From NCBI GenBank assembly GCA_016699815.1, contig CP065012.1, positions 310,001 to 374,000 of the forward strand: a DNA stretch of 64,000 nt, given 5' to 3'. The position numbers and the translations under genes are program-made. Positions 34,504 through 43,176 of the stretch are shown piece after piece. Position 1 is the first letter of the stretch. Every line of letters begins with the position of its first letter. The DNA is from Chitinophagaceae bacterium (GTDB lineage Bacteria > Bacteroidota > Bacteroidia > Chitinophagales > Chitinophagaceae). Below the pieces are notes generated by a model that had not been told where the DNA came from, did no database searches, and worked only from the letters and a program-made list of their open reading frames with translations.

Positions 34504-34525
34504 TTTTTTCATACATACTTCACTT

Positions 34526-34553
34526 AAAGCCGGCGTAATAGCCGGTTTTTTTT
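34526..34553 (+). terminator. Rho-independent terminator of T9SS surface protein gene
   Basis: CCGGC-GTAATA-GCCGG stem followed by eight T. Confidence 0.85.
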
Positions 34554-34661
34554 ATTTAAAATTTACTTACTGGCACCTGGTTGAAATTAAAATAAAATAT
34601 TTCACTCATCTCCTACTTAAAAAGGATAACCGCCTACTCCATTTTTCAACCTGCAATTCAT

Positions 34662-34669
34662 TATTTTTG
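34662..34669 (+). promoter_or_regulatory. -7 box of mutS (TATTTTTG)
   Basis: Exact TAnnTTTG match that ends 6 nt before the mutS ATG (34676), predicting a leaderless or nearly leaderless mRNA. Confidence 0.55.
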
Positions 34670-34675
34670 CCGCCT

Positions 34676-37273
34676 ATGGCCAAAGCATCGGGCGCAACTC
34701 CATTAATGCAGCAACACAATGCCATCAAGGCAAAATACCCTGATGCCATCTTACTTTTTCGGGTTGGCGATTTTTATGAAACCTTTGGCCCCGACGCCAT
34801 CATCTCCTCAAAAGTGCTGGGCATAACCCTCACAAAAAGAAATAATGGCAGTGCCGCTTCTTCGGAACTTGCTGGTTTTCCGCACCACGCTTTGGATACC
34901 TACCTGCACAAACTGGTAAAAGCAGGCTACCGTGTGGCAATTTGCGACCAACTCGAAGACCCTAAAATGGCCAAAGGAATAGTAAAGCGTGGGGTAACAG
35001 AACTAGTAACACCAGGCGTAGCCACCAATGATAAATTATTGGAACACAGCAGCAATAATTTTTTGGCTGCAATTCACCTGGGTACAGAAAAAACCGGGCT
35101 TGCTTTTTTTGATATCAGCACAGGCGAATTTTTTGTTGCTGAAGGCGATGCCGATTATGCCGATAAATTACTGCAAAACCTGCAACCGGTAGAAATTGTT
35201 TATCAGCGCAACAGGCAAAAAAACTTTAAAGAACAATTTAGCGGCAATTACTTCACCTATGCATTGGATGAATGGATTTTTTCTGAAACCTATGCTACCG
35301 AAAACTTATTGAAACATTTTGGCACCCATAGCCTCAAAGGTTTTGGAATTGAAGAAATGAAAGATGCCATAATTGCTTCCGGCGCCATATTGCATTATTT
35401 AAAAGATACCGAGCATCCAAACTTACAACACCTTTCTACAATACAACACATCAATAAAGAGGATCATTTATGGATGGACAGGTTTACCATACGCAACCTG
35501 GAACTCATAAGCCACAACCCTGAACAGCAAACCCTTTATAAAATTATTAATAATACGGTTTCGCCAATGGGCGCCAGGCTTTTAAAGCGCTGGATGATGA
35601 TGCCGCTTAATGATATACAGAAAATAAATGAAAGGCTGTATACCGTTGAATTGCTCATTAAAGAAACAGAAACCAGGAACCAGCTTTTACAGCATATCCG
35701 CCAGGCCGGAGATGTGGAGCGCCTTGCAGGCAAAATACCCTTAAAAAAAATTAACCCGAGGGAAGTATTGCAAATTGCCAAAGGATTGCAGCAAACTGAA
35801 AAAATTAAAAAGATATGCACACAAAGCAGCGATGCCTACCTAAACCGGCTGGGTGATGCTTTTAATAGCTGCAATTTTATTTTAGATAAAATACTTAAAG
35901 AAATAAATGAAAACCCCCCGGCAGCTATTAACAAAGGCGGCCTCATCAATAAGGGCATTCTTGAAGAATTAGATCATTTAAGGGAAATTGCCTCGGGTGG
36001 AAAAAATTATTTATTACAGTTGCAGCAAAAAGAAGCGGCAACAACCGGTATTTCTTCTTTAAAAATTAGTTACAATAATGTATTTGGTTATTATTTAGAA
36101 GTAACCCATGTACATAAAGATAAAGTGCCCGAAACATGGATACGCAAACAAACCTTAACCAATGCCGAAAGATACATAACCCCGGAATTAAAAGAATATG
36201 AAGAAAAAATACTGGGCGCAGAAGACAAAATACTGGAAATTGAACAACAGCTTTTCCAGGATTTATTAAACGAACTGCAGGATTATATTGCTCCTATGCA
36301 AGCAAATGGCCATGCAATGGCGGTGCTGGATATTTTATGCAGCTTTGCCGCAAATGCCATTCATTACAACTACAAAAAACCCCTGCTGCATAATGGCGAT
36401 GACCTGGAACTTAAGGATAGCCGTCACCCGGTAATTGAACGCAACCTGCCAGTGGGCGAAAGCTATATCAGCAATGATATTTTGCTCAATGCAACCACCC
36501 AACAAATTATTATTTTAACCGGGCCAAATATGAGTGGCAAAAGCGCCATATTACGGCAAACAGCGCTCATTACTTTATTGGCACATATTGGGAGTTTTGT
36601 ACCGGTAACATCTGCCAAAATACCTTTAACCGATAAGATTTTTACCAGGGTTGGCGCATCTGATAACCTGAGCGGAGGCGAAAGTACCTTTATGGTGGAG
36701 ATGAACGAAACCGCAAGCATCATCAATAACCTTACTGCCAGAAGCCTTGTGCTGCTGGATGAAATAGGCCGGGGAACTTCTACTTACGATGGTATTTCCA
36801 TTGCATGGAGCATTGCAGAATTTATACATCAATGCCCGCAAAAACCCAAAACTCTTTTTGCCACCCATTATCATGAGCTCAATGAACTGGAGAACCGCTT
36901 TGAACGCATACGTAATTTTCATATCACCAATAAAGAAGCCGGCAATAAAATTATTTTTCTCCGAAAGCTTGCGCCGGGTGGCAGCCTTCATAGTTTTGGC
37001 ATACATGTGGCCCGTATGGCTGGAATGCCACCAGCATTAATTGAAAGGGCCAATAAAGTACTTGCAGAATTAGAAGAAAAAAATGCATCAAATGAAAGTA
37101 TTAAGGATAGGATAAAAGACATTTCCTTACCTAAAATGCAACTGAGTATTTTTGATGCCCACTCCCAAACGTTTGAGGAAATAAGGCTACTATTGGAAAA
37201 TACCGATATCAACCGCCTTACACCTGTTGAAGCATTGTTAAAACTGCAGGAAATAAAAAACAAAATTCAGTAA
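34676..37273 (+). CDS. mutS: DNA mismatch repair protein MutS
   Basis: 865 residues from the ATG at 34676. The TTG at 34667 lies inside the promoter box and is rejected. MutS recognises mismatches and recruits MutL. The mismatch-binding Phe-x-Glu is in RVGDFYETFGPDA; connector, lever and clamp regions follow; the ATPase has GPNMSGKSAILRQ (Walker A), STFMVEMNETASI, LLDEIGRGTSTYDG (Walker B) and FATHYHEL. Length is that of MutS1. The last 60 residues are the usual helix-turn-helix dimer region. Confidence 0.97.
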   Translation: MAKASGATPLMQQHNAIKAKYPDAILLFRVGDFYETFGPDAIISSKVLGITLTKRNNGSAASSELAGFPHHALDTYLHKLVKAGYRVAICDQLEDPKMAKGIVKRGVTELVTPGVATNDKLLEHSSNNFLAAIHLGTEKTGLAFFDISTGEFFVAEGDADYADKLLQNLQPVEIVYQRNRQKNFKEQFSGNYFTYALDEWIFSETYATENLLKHFGTHSLKGFGIEEMKDAIIASGAILHYLKDTEHPNLQHLSTIQHINKEDHLWMDRFTIRNLELISHNPEQQTLYKIINNTVSPMGARLLKRWMMMPLNDIQKINERLYTVELLIKETETRNQLLQHIRQAGDVERLAGKIPLKKINPREVLQIAKGLQQTEKIKKICTQSSDAYLNRLGDAFNSCNFILDKILKEINENPPAAINKGGLINKGILEELDHLREIASGGKNYLLQLQQKEAATTGISSLKISYNNVFGYYLEVTHVHKDKVPETWIRKQTLTNAERYITPELKEYEEKILGAEDKILEIEQQLFQDLLNELQDYIAPMQANGHAMAVLDILCSFAANAIHYNYKKPLLHNGDDLELKDSRHPVIERNLPVGESYISNDILLNATTQQIIILTGPNMSGKSAILRQTALITLLAHIGSFVPVTSAKIPLTDKIFTRVGASDNLSGGESTFMVEMNETASIINNLTARSLVLLDEIGRGTSTYDGISIAWSIAEFIHQCPQKPKTLFATHYHELNELENRFERIRNFHITNKEAGNKIIFLRKLAPGGSLHSFGIHVARMAGMPPALIERANKVLAELEEKNASNESIKDRIKDISLPKMQLSIFDAHSQTFEEIRLLLENTDINRLTPVEALLKLQEIKNKIQ

Positions 37274-37363
37274 GGCCATAAACAGTTATTATTTTGTGCA
37301 ACAAATTCCGGAAAACAATAGTCTTTAAATACTAAAGGCAGGATTTTTGCAGTTTAAATTGTT

Positions 37364-39400
37364 ATGCTAAAAAAACTACTTGTAAATTTTATTTTACTGT
37401 TTACCTGTTACCAATTTTCTATTGGCCAGCCATGCACTACCATTGGCCAAACCCCGGCTACAGCATTTCCTGTATGTGGCACTACAGTTTTTCAGCAAAC
37501 CACAGTTCCGTTTTGCAGTACCAATAACCTTTTTGTACCTGGTTGCAGTGGTGATGGAGCCGATTATGAAAACAAAAACCCATATTGGTATAAGTTTACC
37601 TGCTATGCCAGCGGAACATTAGGTTTTTTAATTACACCCAATGATGCCAATGATGATTACGACTGGCAATTATATGATATTACCGGCTTAACGCCCAATG
37701 CCGTTTTTTCCAATCATAATATTATTGTAGCAGGTAATTGGGCCGGTACTTATGGTCCAACAGGCGCCTCATCAACAGGTGTGAATGGCATACAATGTGC
37801 AAGCATACCAGCAGACAATTTGCCTACATTTGCACAAATGCCCAATTTAATACAGGGGCATGAATATATTTTACTTATCAGCCATTTTACCAATACGCAA
37901 AGCGGTTATTCACTTTCTTTTGGTGGCGGTACGGCAAATATTACCGATCCTAAACTACCCAGGTTACTTACCGCAACAGCTCCCTGCGATGGAAGTAAAA
38001 TAACCATTAAATCCAATAAAAAATTGCGCTGTAATTCACTGGCCTCAAACGGATCGGATTTTTCCATTAATGTTGCCGGCGTAAATGTAATTGCTGCAAG
38101 TACAGTACAATGCAGCCCGGGATTTGATTTTGACGAATTTTTAGTAACATTAAATGGCCCTTTACCGCCAGGCATCCATAAAATTTTTATTAAACAAGGT
38201 ACAGATGGCAACAGCCTGCTTGATATTTGTGGACACGAAATACCTGCCGGTGACAGTGTTATATTTGAAGTTTTCCCACTTGTACCTACTGCATTGGACA
38301 GTATTACAAAACCCGGCTGCTCCCCTACTTCTATTCAATTGATTTTTGAAAAAGGCATACAATGCAGCAGCATTGCGGCCAATGGTTCCGATTTTATAGT
38401 AACTGGCCCCACTGCCGTAAACATTAGCTCTGCAATGGGCAGTAATTGCATAAACGGATTGAGCAATACCATACTGCTTGAATTATCTGCACCTATACAA
38501 ACAGGCGGCATATATACCGTAACCATTCAAAACGGTAGCGATGGTAATACTATTTTTAATGAATGCGGCGTTGCAACTTTATTAAATGAAAGCGCAAATT
38601 TTGTAGCTGCCGATACCGTAAATGCTGCTTTTAGCTATAACATTAACTATGGCTGCGCTAAAAATACCGTTCATTATTTTCATAACGGCAACCATAATAT
38701 AAACTCCTGGCAATGGATTTTTGATAACTTAAGTACCTCTAACCAGCAAAATCCTGTGAAAGATTATTTTGAATTTAATAATAGAAATATACAACTCATT
38801 GTATCTAATGGCACCTGCTCCGATACGACCCAGCTTAATTTAGCATTTGCTAATTTCATTAAAGCCGATTTTGAAGCCACAGCTTTAGTTTGCCCAAATG
38901 AATTGGTTTCGCTTAAAAATAACACACAAAGCAACAGCGCCATTACCAACTGGCAATGGACTTTTGATAACACAACCAACAGTGCATTACCCAATCCGCC
39001 ACCGATATTATTTACCAATGATTTTCGCAATACGGTAATTGAAAAACCCATTCGTTTAATTGCAACCAATTCTTATGGATGTAAAGACACAGCCATTAAG
39101 TATGTAAAAGTGGTAAATAATTGCTTTATTGCCGTACCCGCTGCATTTACTCCCAACGGCGATGGTTTAAACGATTATTTTTATCCATTAAATGCATACA
39201 AAGCAAACAACCTTAAATTTTATGTGTACAACCGCTTTGGCCAATTGGTATTTTATACTACCAACTGGCAGCAACGATGGAATGGACGAATAAAAGGCGC
39301 CGATGCAGATGCAGGTACGTATGTGTGGATGCTCTATTATACACATGCCGATACTGGTAAAAAAGTAGAACAAAAAGGTACCGTTGTCTTAATACGGTAA
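37364..39400 (+). CDS. Secreted surface protein with CHU_C (type B T9SS) sorting domain
   Basis: 678 residues. Signal peptide about 1-22 (ending SIGQ). Beta-rich body includes repeated Ig/PKD-like parts; two are visibly related (ITIKSNKKLRCNSLASNGSD near 210 and QLIFEKGIQCSSIAANGSDF near 326), and PKD-like modules appear near 425-500 and 515-590 (WQWIFDNLSTSN, WQWTFDNTTNS). The last 85 residues match the gliding-motility-associated C-terminal (type B) domain: AFTPNGDGLNDYFYPLN, FYVYNRFGQLVF, WNGRIKGADADAGTYVW. Such proteins leave through T9SS and sit on the cell surface. It lies 90 nt downstream of mutS. Confidence 0.85.
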   Translation: MLKKLLVNFILLFTCYQFSIGQPCTTIGQTPATAFPVCGTTVFQQTTVPFCSTNNLFVPGCSGDGADYENKNPYWYKFTCYASGTLGFLITPNDANDDYDWQLYDITGLTPNAVFSNHNIIVAGNWAGTYGPTGASSTGVNGIQCASIPADNLPTFAQMPNLIQGHEYILLISHFTNTQSGYSLSFGGGTANITDPKLPRLLTATAPCDGSKITIKSNKKLRCNSLASNGSDFSINVAGVNVIAASTVQCSPGFDFDEFLVTLNGPLPPGIHKIFIKQGTDGNSLLDICGHEIPAGDSVIFEVFPLVPTALDSITKPGCSPTSIQLIFEKGIQCSSIAANGSDFIVTGPTAVNISSAMGSNCINGLSNTILLELSAPIQTGGIYTVTIQNGSDGNTIFNECGVATLLNESANFVAADTVNAAFSYNINYGCAKNTVHYFHNGNHNINSWQWIFDNLSTSNQQNPVKDYFEFNNRNIQLIVSNGTCSDTTQLNLAFANFIKADFEATALVCPNELVSLKNNTQSNSAITNWQWTFDNTTNSALPNPPPILFTNDFRNTVIEKPIRLIATNSYGCKDTAIKYVKVVNNCFIAVPAAFTPNGDGLNDYFYPLNAYKANNLKFYVYNRFGQLVFYTTNWQQRWNGRIKGADADAGTYVWMLYYTHADTGKKVEQKGTVVLIR

Positions 39401-39450
39401 TAAATTTTATAACTTTTATTTTTCGGGGTTCCCTCTAATTACATTTCACT

Positions 39451-39458
39451 TAAATTTG
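39451..39458 (+). promoter_or_regulatory. -7 box of kynA (TAAATTTG)
   Basis: Exact TAnnTTTG match 23 nt before the ATG at 39482. Confidence 0.5.
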
Positions 39459-39481
39459 CCCAACAAAAAAAAAGGCAAATT

Positions 39482-40501
39482 ATGGATCACAAACCTGTTT
39501 ATTACGGCGAATACCTTCAACTAGATAAAATACTCAATGCGCAGGATCCCGAAAGCGGTAAAGACGGAAAAACAATGGCTCATGATGAAATGCTTTTTAT
39601 CATCATCCACCAATCCTATGAACTTTGGTTTAAGCAGGTTTTGTTTGAAGTAAATTCCATAATAGAAATAATGGATAAACCAAGGGTTAATGATAACTCA
39701 GGCGACATGCAGGCAGTAGTGCACAGGCTCAACAGGGTGGTAACGATTTTACGTATGCTGGTTCAAAAAATTGACATCCTGGATACCATGACGCCGATGG
39801 ATTTCCTTGATTTCAGGGATATGCTAAGGCCGGCATCTGGTTTTCAAAGCTGGCAATTTAAAGTGCTGGAAGCCAGGCTGGGCCTCAAGTTCGATAATAG
39901 GTTCGGGCAGCAATATTATCTATCCCAACTCAACCAAAAAGAAATAGACATTATTAAAAATGCCGAAAAAGGCAAATCAGTTGTGCAGTTGCTGAACAGC
40001 TGGCTGGAACGTATGCCTTTTGCAGAAGATAAAAAATACTGGCCGGAAGAACATAATTACTGGACAGAATATGAAAAGATATTTACCGGCAGCTTATCTG
40101 AAGCGGAAAAAAACAATGCGGCTTTTTTTAAACACTATTTATTTACCAACGACAACAATGCAGAAAGATCATTAAGCTCCAAAGCGTGCCGCTCTGCACT
40201 TTTTATTATGCTTTACCGTGGCTATCCTATGCTGGAGTTGCCTTTTCAACTACTGAATACATTGCTTGAAGTTGATCATCAACTGGGTAATTGGCGTTAC
40301 CGGCACATTAATATGGTACGCCGCATGATAGGCACAAGAATAGGTACAGGCGGTAGTACAGGAGCAGACTACCTGCAGGGCGCCATGAACAAACATTATA
40401 TTTTTAAAGAAATTTCGCAAATTGGCAGCTTTTTAATTGAAAGAAGAAAACTACCGGCACTTAACGAATCGCTAACAAAAGATATGGGTTATGGATTCTG
40501 A
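39482..40501 (+). CDS. kynA: Tryptophan 2,3-dioxygenase
   Basis: 339 residues. Haem enzyme that opens the indole ring of tryptophan to N-formylkynurenine. Family blocks: YYGEYLQLDKIL start, MLFIIIHQSYELWFKQ with the substrate-pocket His/Tyr, PASGFQSWQFK, and RYRHINMVRRMIGTRIGTGGSTG, which contains the proximal haem His and the substrate-binding loop. Complete. No other kynurenine-pathway gene is adjacent, so the pathway must be dispersed. Confidence 0.96.
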   Translation: MDHKPVYYGEYLQLDKILNAQDPESGKDGKTMAHDEMLFIIIHQSYELWFKQVLFEVNSIIEIMDKPRVNDNSGDMQAVVHRLNRVVTILRMLVQKIDILDTMTPMDFLDFRDMLRPASGFQSWQFKVLEARLGLKFDNRFGQQYYLSQLNQKEIDIIKNAEKGKSVVQLLNSWLERMPFAEDKKYWPEEHNYWTEYEKIFTGSLSEAEKNNAAFFKHYLFTNDNNAERSLSSKACRSALFIMLYRGYPMLELPFQLLNTLLEVDHQLGNWRYRHINMVRRMIGTRIGTGGSTGADYLQGAMNKHYIFKEISQIGSFLIERRKLPALNESLTKDMGYGF

Positions 40502-40546
40502 TTATTGCAAAGATTAAGTGCCTGAAATTTTTTAAATGTTGCATCT

Positions 40547-41674
40547 TTAAATTAATTCTTTAATTTTTTGCACCACTAAATCCACTTCTTCTTTTTTATT
40601 GTATTTGCTAAAGCTAAACCTTACGGTAACCCTGTTTGGGTTATTATTAATTGCCCTTATTACATGGCTGCCCTGTTCTGCACCCGATGTACAGGCGCTT
40701 CCGCCGCTGACACAAATATTATTTATATCCAGATTAAATAAAATCATCTCCGATTTTTCGGTTTTGGGAAGGCTTACACTTAGTACCGTATATAAGCTAT
40801 TACCGAGCACATCGCCATTAAACCCAATTCCGGGAATATGCTTTTTCAGTTCGTCGTACATATAGTATTTTAACGTGCCAATATATGCGCTTTCTTCATC
40901 AAAATTTTGCGTAGCGTTTTCCAGGGCTTTAGCAAATCCAATGATGCCATAAAGGTTTTCGGTACCGGCACGCATATTGCGCTCCTGGCTGCCGCCATGT
41001 ATAAAGGGTTTAATGCGTATATTTTCGTTGATGTATAAAAGGCCCACACCTTTTGGGCCATGAAATTTATGTGCGGCGCCGGTAATAAAATGCACCGCTG
41101 TATTTCTCAAATCCATGGGAAAATGACCAACCGTTTGCACTGTATCGCTATGAAAAATGGCATTGTACAATTTGCAAATTCTCCCTACTGCGTGTATCTC
41201 CATAATATTGCCAATTTCGTTATTGGCGTGCATTAACGATACCAGCGTTTTTTCCTCAGCTGCTGCCAGTAATTTTTCCAGATCTTCCAAATCAATATGC
41301 CCATTGGGCATTAGTTTAACATAGCTCAGCTTTACCAAATCCAATGCATCCAAATGCTCTACTGTATGTGTAACGGCGTGGTGCTCTATTTGCGAAGTGA
41401 TGATATGCCTGCACCCTAAATCCCTAATGGATGTGTGGATTGCGGTATTGTTACTTTCTGTACCGCCGCTGGTAAAAAATATTTCTGCAGGATGTGCATT
41501 TAAAATTTTTGCCACCGATTTACGGGCTGCTTCAATACCAATTTTTGATTCCCTTCCATAAGAATAAATTGAAGAAGGGTTTCCAAACTTACCCGTTAAA
41601 AAAGGCATCATGGCTTCCAGCACACTGCTGTCGAGCTGTGTAGTTGCGGCATTGTCAAAATAAATTCTTTCCAT
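40547..41674 (-). CDS. Cysteine desulfurase (NifS/IscS type)
   Basis: 375 residues, PLP enzyme that takes sulfur from cysteine for Fe-S clusters or thiolation. IYFDNAATTQLDSSVLEAM start, FFTSGGTESNN, SLMHANNEIGN, the PLP Lys in GAAHKFHGPKG and the active Cys in SGGSACTSGAEQGSHV are all present. It is group I (NifS/IscS) by length and Cys loop. It follows glmM after 33 nt and may share its promoter. No IscU-like scaffold is adjacent, so the sulfur acceptor is unknown. Confidence 0.93.
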   Translation of the reverse strand: MERIYFDNAATTQLDSSVLEAMMPFLTGKFGNPSSIYSYGRESKIGIEAARKSVAKILNAHPAEIFFTSGGTESNNTAIHTSIRDLGCRHIITSQIEHHAVTHTVEHLDALDLVKLSYVKLMPNGHIDLEDLEKLLAAAEEKTLVSLMHANNEIGNIMEIHAVGRICKLYNAIFHSDTVQTVGHFPMDLRNTAVHFITGAAHKFHGPKGVGLLYINENIRIKPFIHGGSQERNMRAGTENLYGIIGFAKALENATQNFDEESAYIGTLKYYMYDELKKHIPGIGFNGDVLGNSLYTVLSVSLPKTEKSEMILFNLDINNICVSGGSACTSGAEQGSHVIRAINNNPNRVTVRFSFSKYNKKEEVDLVVQKIKELI

Positions 41675-41707
41675 TATAAATAAAACTTCCTTATAAAAAA
41701 TAACTGT

Positions 41708-43096
41708 TTAAATTAATTCCTGGATATCTTTAACCAGTTTTTTGGCAATATTATTTGCTGTGGTTTCCAAATTGCTTTCAGAATATATCCTGATAATGGG
41801 TTCGGTATTGCTGGTTCGCAAATGCACCCAGTCATTCTCAAACTCGATCTTTAGGCCATCTTCAGTATTACTGGGATGCGATTTATATTTTTCTTTTATT
41901 TTGCCAAACACTTCATTTACATCAATATTTTTTTCGAGGGTAATTTTATTTTTGCTGATAAAATAATCAGGATAGGTATTGCGTAACTGTTTGATGCTTT
42001 TTTTACTTTTTGCCAAGTGTGTTAAAAACAATGCAATGCCTATTAATGCATCCCGGCCGTAATGTAAATCGGGTACAATAATCCCTCCATTTCCTTCGCC
42101 GCCAATTACAGCATGAGTATCTTTCATTTTTTGAACCACATTTACTTCGCCTACGGCGCTTGGGTTGTAAGCGCCTCCATGCTTTACCGTAATTTCTCTA
42201 AGAGCCTTGGTACTGCTCATATTGCTTACGGTATTCCCTTTTCGATGGCTAAGTACATAATCACTTACTGCAACTAAAGTATATTCTTCCCCAAACATAC
42301 TTCCGTCTTCGCATACAAAGCAAAGCCTGTCCACATCAGGATCTACGGCAATCCCCAAATGTGCATTTTGTGCCAGCACTTCCCTGCTTAATGCCGTAAG
42401 GTTTTCGGGCAATGGCTCTGGGTTGTGGGCAAATTTTCCGTTGATCTCATCAAATAAAAAACTATATTTTTTTACCCCAAGCGCTTTAAACAATTTGGGC
42501 AATGCCATTGCCCCGGTACTGTTAACTACATCTGCCACAATAGTAAAACCTGCAGCTTTAATTGCTTTTACATCTACTAAAGTATAATTCACTACAGCTT
42601 CAATATGTTTATCCAATGTAGTTTCATCACGGGTTATGGTGCCTAATGACCCTACTTCAGCAAAACTAAAATCTTCTTTTTCAGCCAGCTCTAAAATCTT
42701 GCTTCCATCTTTTGCGCTGATAAATTCTCCTTTTTCATTTAATAATTTTAAGGCATTCCATTCTTTTGAGTTGTGGCTTGCGGTAATAATAATGCCCCCG
42801 TCTGCCTTTAAAAAACCTATGGCCATTTCTACTGTGGGTGTTGTACTAAAATCGGTATCAATTACATCTATACCCAAAGCACTTAAGGTAGATATTACTA
42901 TTTCCTTAACCATTTTCCCACTCATCCTACCATCTCTGCCAATTACAATAACATTTTTATTTTTTGATTTGTTCCCTTCTTTTATCCAGGTTCCGTAAGC
43001 TGCAGAAAATTTTACAATATCAATTGGGGTAAGGTTTTCTCCGGGCCGGCCACCTATAGTTCCCCTTATTCCCGAAATGCTTTTAATAAGCGACAT
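41708..43096 (-). CDS. glmM: Phosphoglucosamine mutase
   Basis: 462 residues. Converts glucosamine 6-phosphate to the 1-phosphate for peptidoglycan and LPS precursors. SGIRGTIGG head, catalytic Ser in TASHNSKEWNALKLL, Mg site DPDVDRLCF, sugar loop GGEGNGGI, and phosphate loop RTSNTEPIIRIYSE. The Bacteroidota GlmM/ManB group also has phosphomannomutase members; glucosamine is preferred but not proven. A TATATTTG box precedes it. Confidence 0.9.
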   Translation of the reverse strand: MSLIKSISGIRGTIGGRPGENLTPIDIVKFSAAYGTWIKEGNKSKNKNVIVIGRDGRMSGKMVKEIVISTLSALGIDVIDTDFSTTPTVEMAIGFLKADGGIIITASHNSKEWNALKLLNEKGEFISAKDGSKILELAEKEDFSFAEVGSLGTITRDETTLDKHIEAVVNYTLVDVKAIKAAGFTIVADVVNSTGAMALPKLFKALGVKKYSFLFDEINGKFAHNPEPLPENLTALSREVLAQNAHLGIAVDPDVDRLCFVCEDGSMFGEEYTLVAVSDYVLSHRKGNTVSNMSSTKALREITVKHGGAYNPSAVGEVNVVQKMKDTHAVIGGEGNGGIIVPDLHYGRDALIGIALFLTHLAKSKKSIKQLRNTYPDYFISKNKITLEKNIDVNEVFGKIKEKYKSHPSNTEDGLKIEFENDWVHLRTSNTEPIIRIYSESNLETTANNIAKKLVKDIQELI

Positions 43097-43116
43097 GAAT
43101 ATTCTATTTTGAAATG

Positions 43117-43124
43117 CAAATATA
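43117..43124 (-). promoter_or_regulatory. -7 box of glmM (TATATTTG)
   Basis: Exact TAnnTTTG on the minus strand, 20 nt before the ATG. Confidence 0.5.
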
Positions 43125-43176
43125 TAAAGAAAATGACGAAGCTATTTTTGAACAAAACCTAAGTTCAAGAAAGCAC

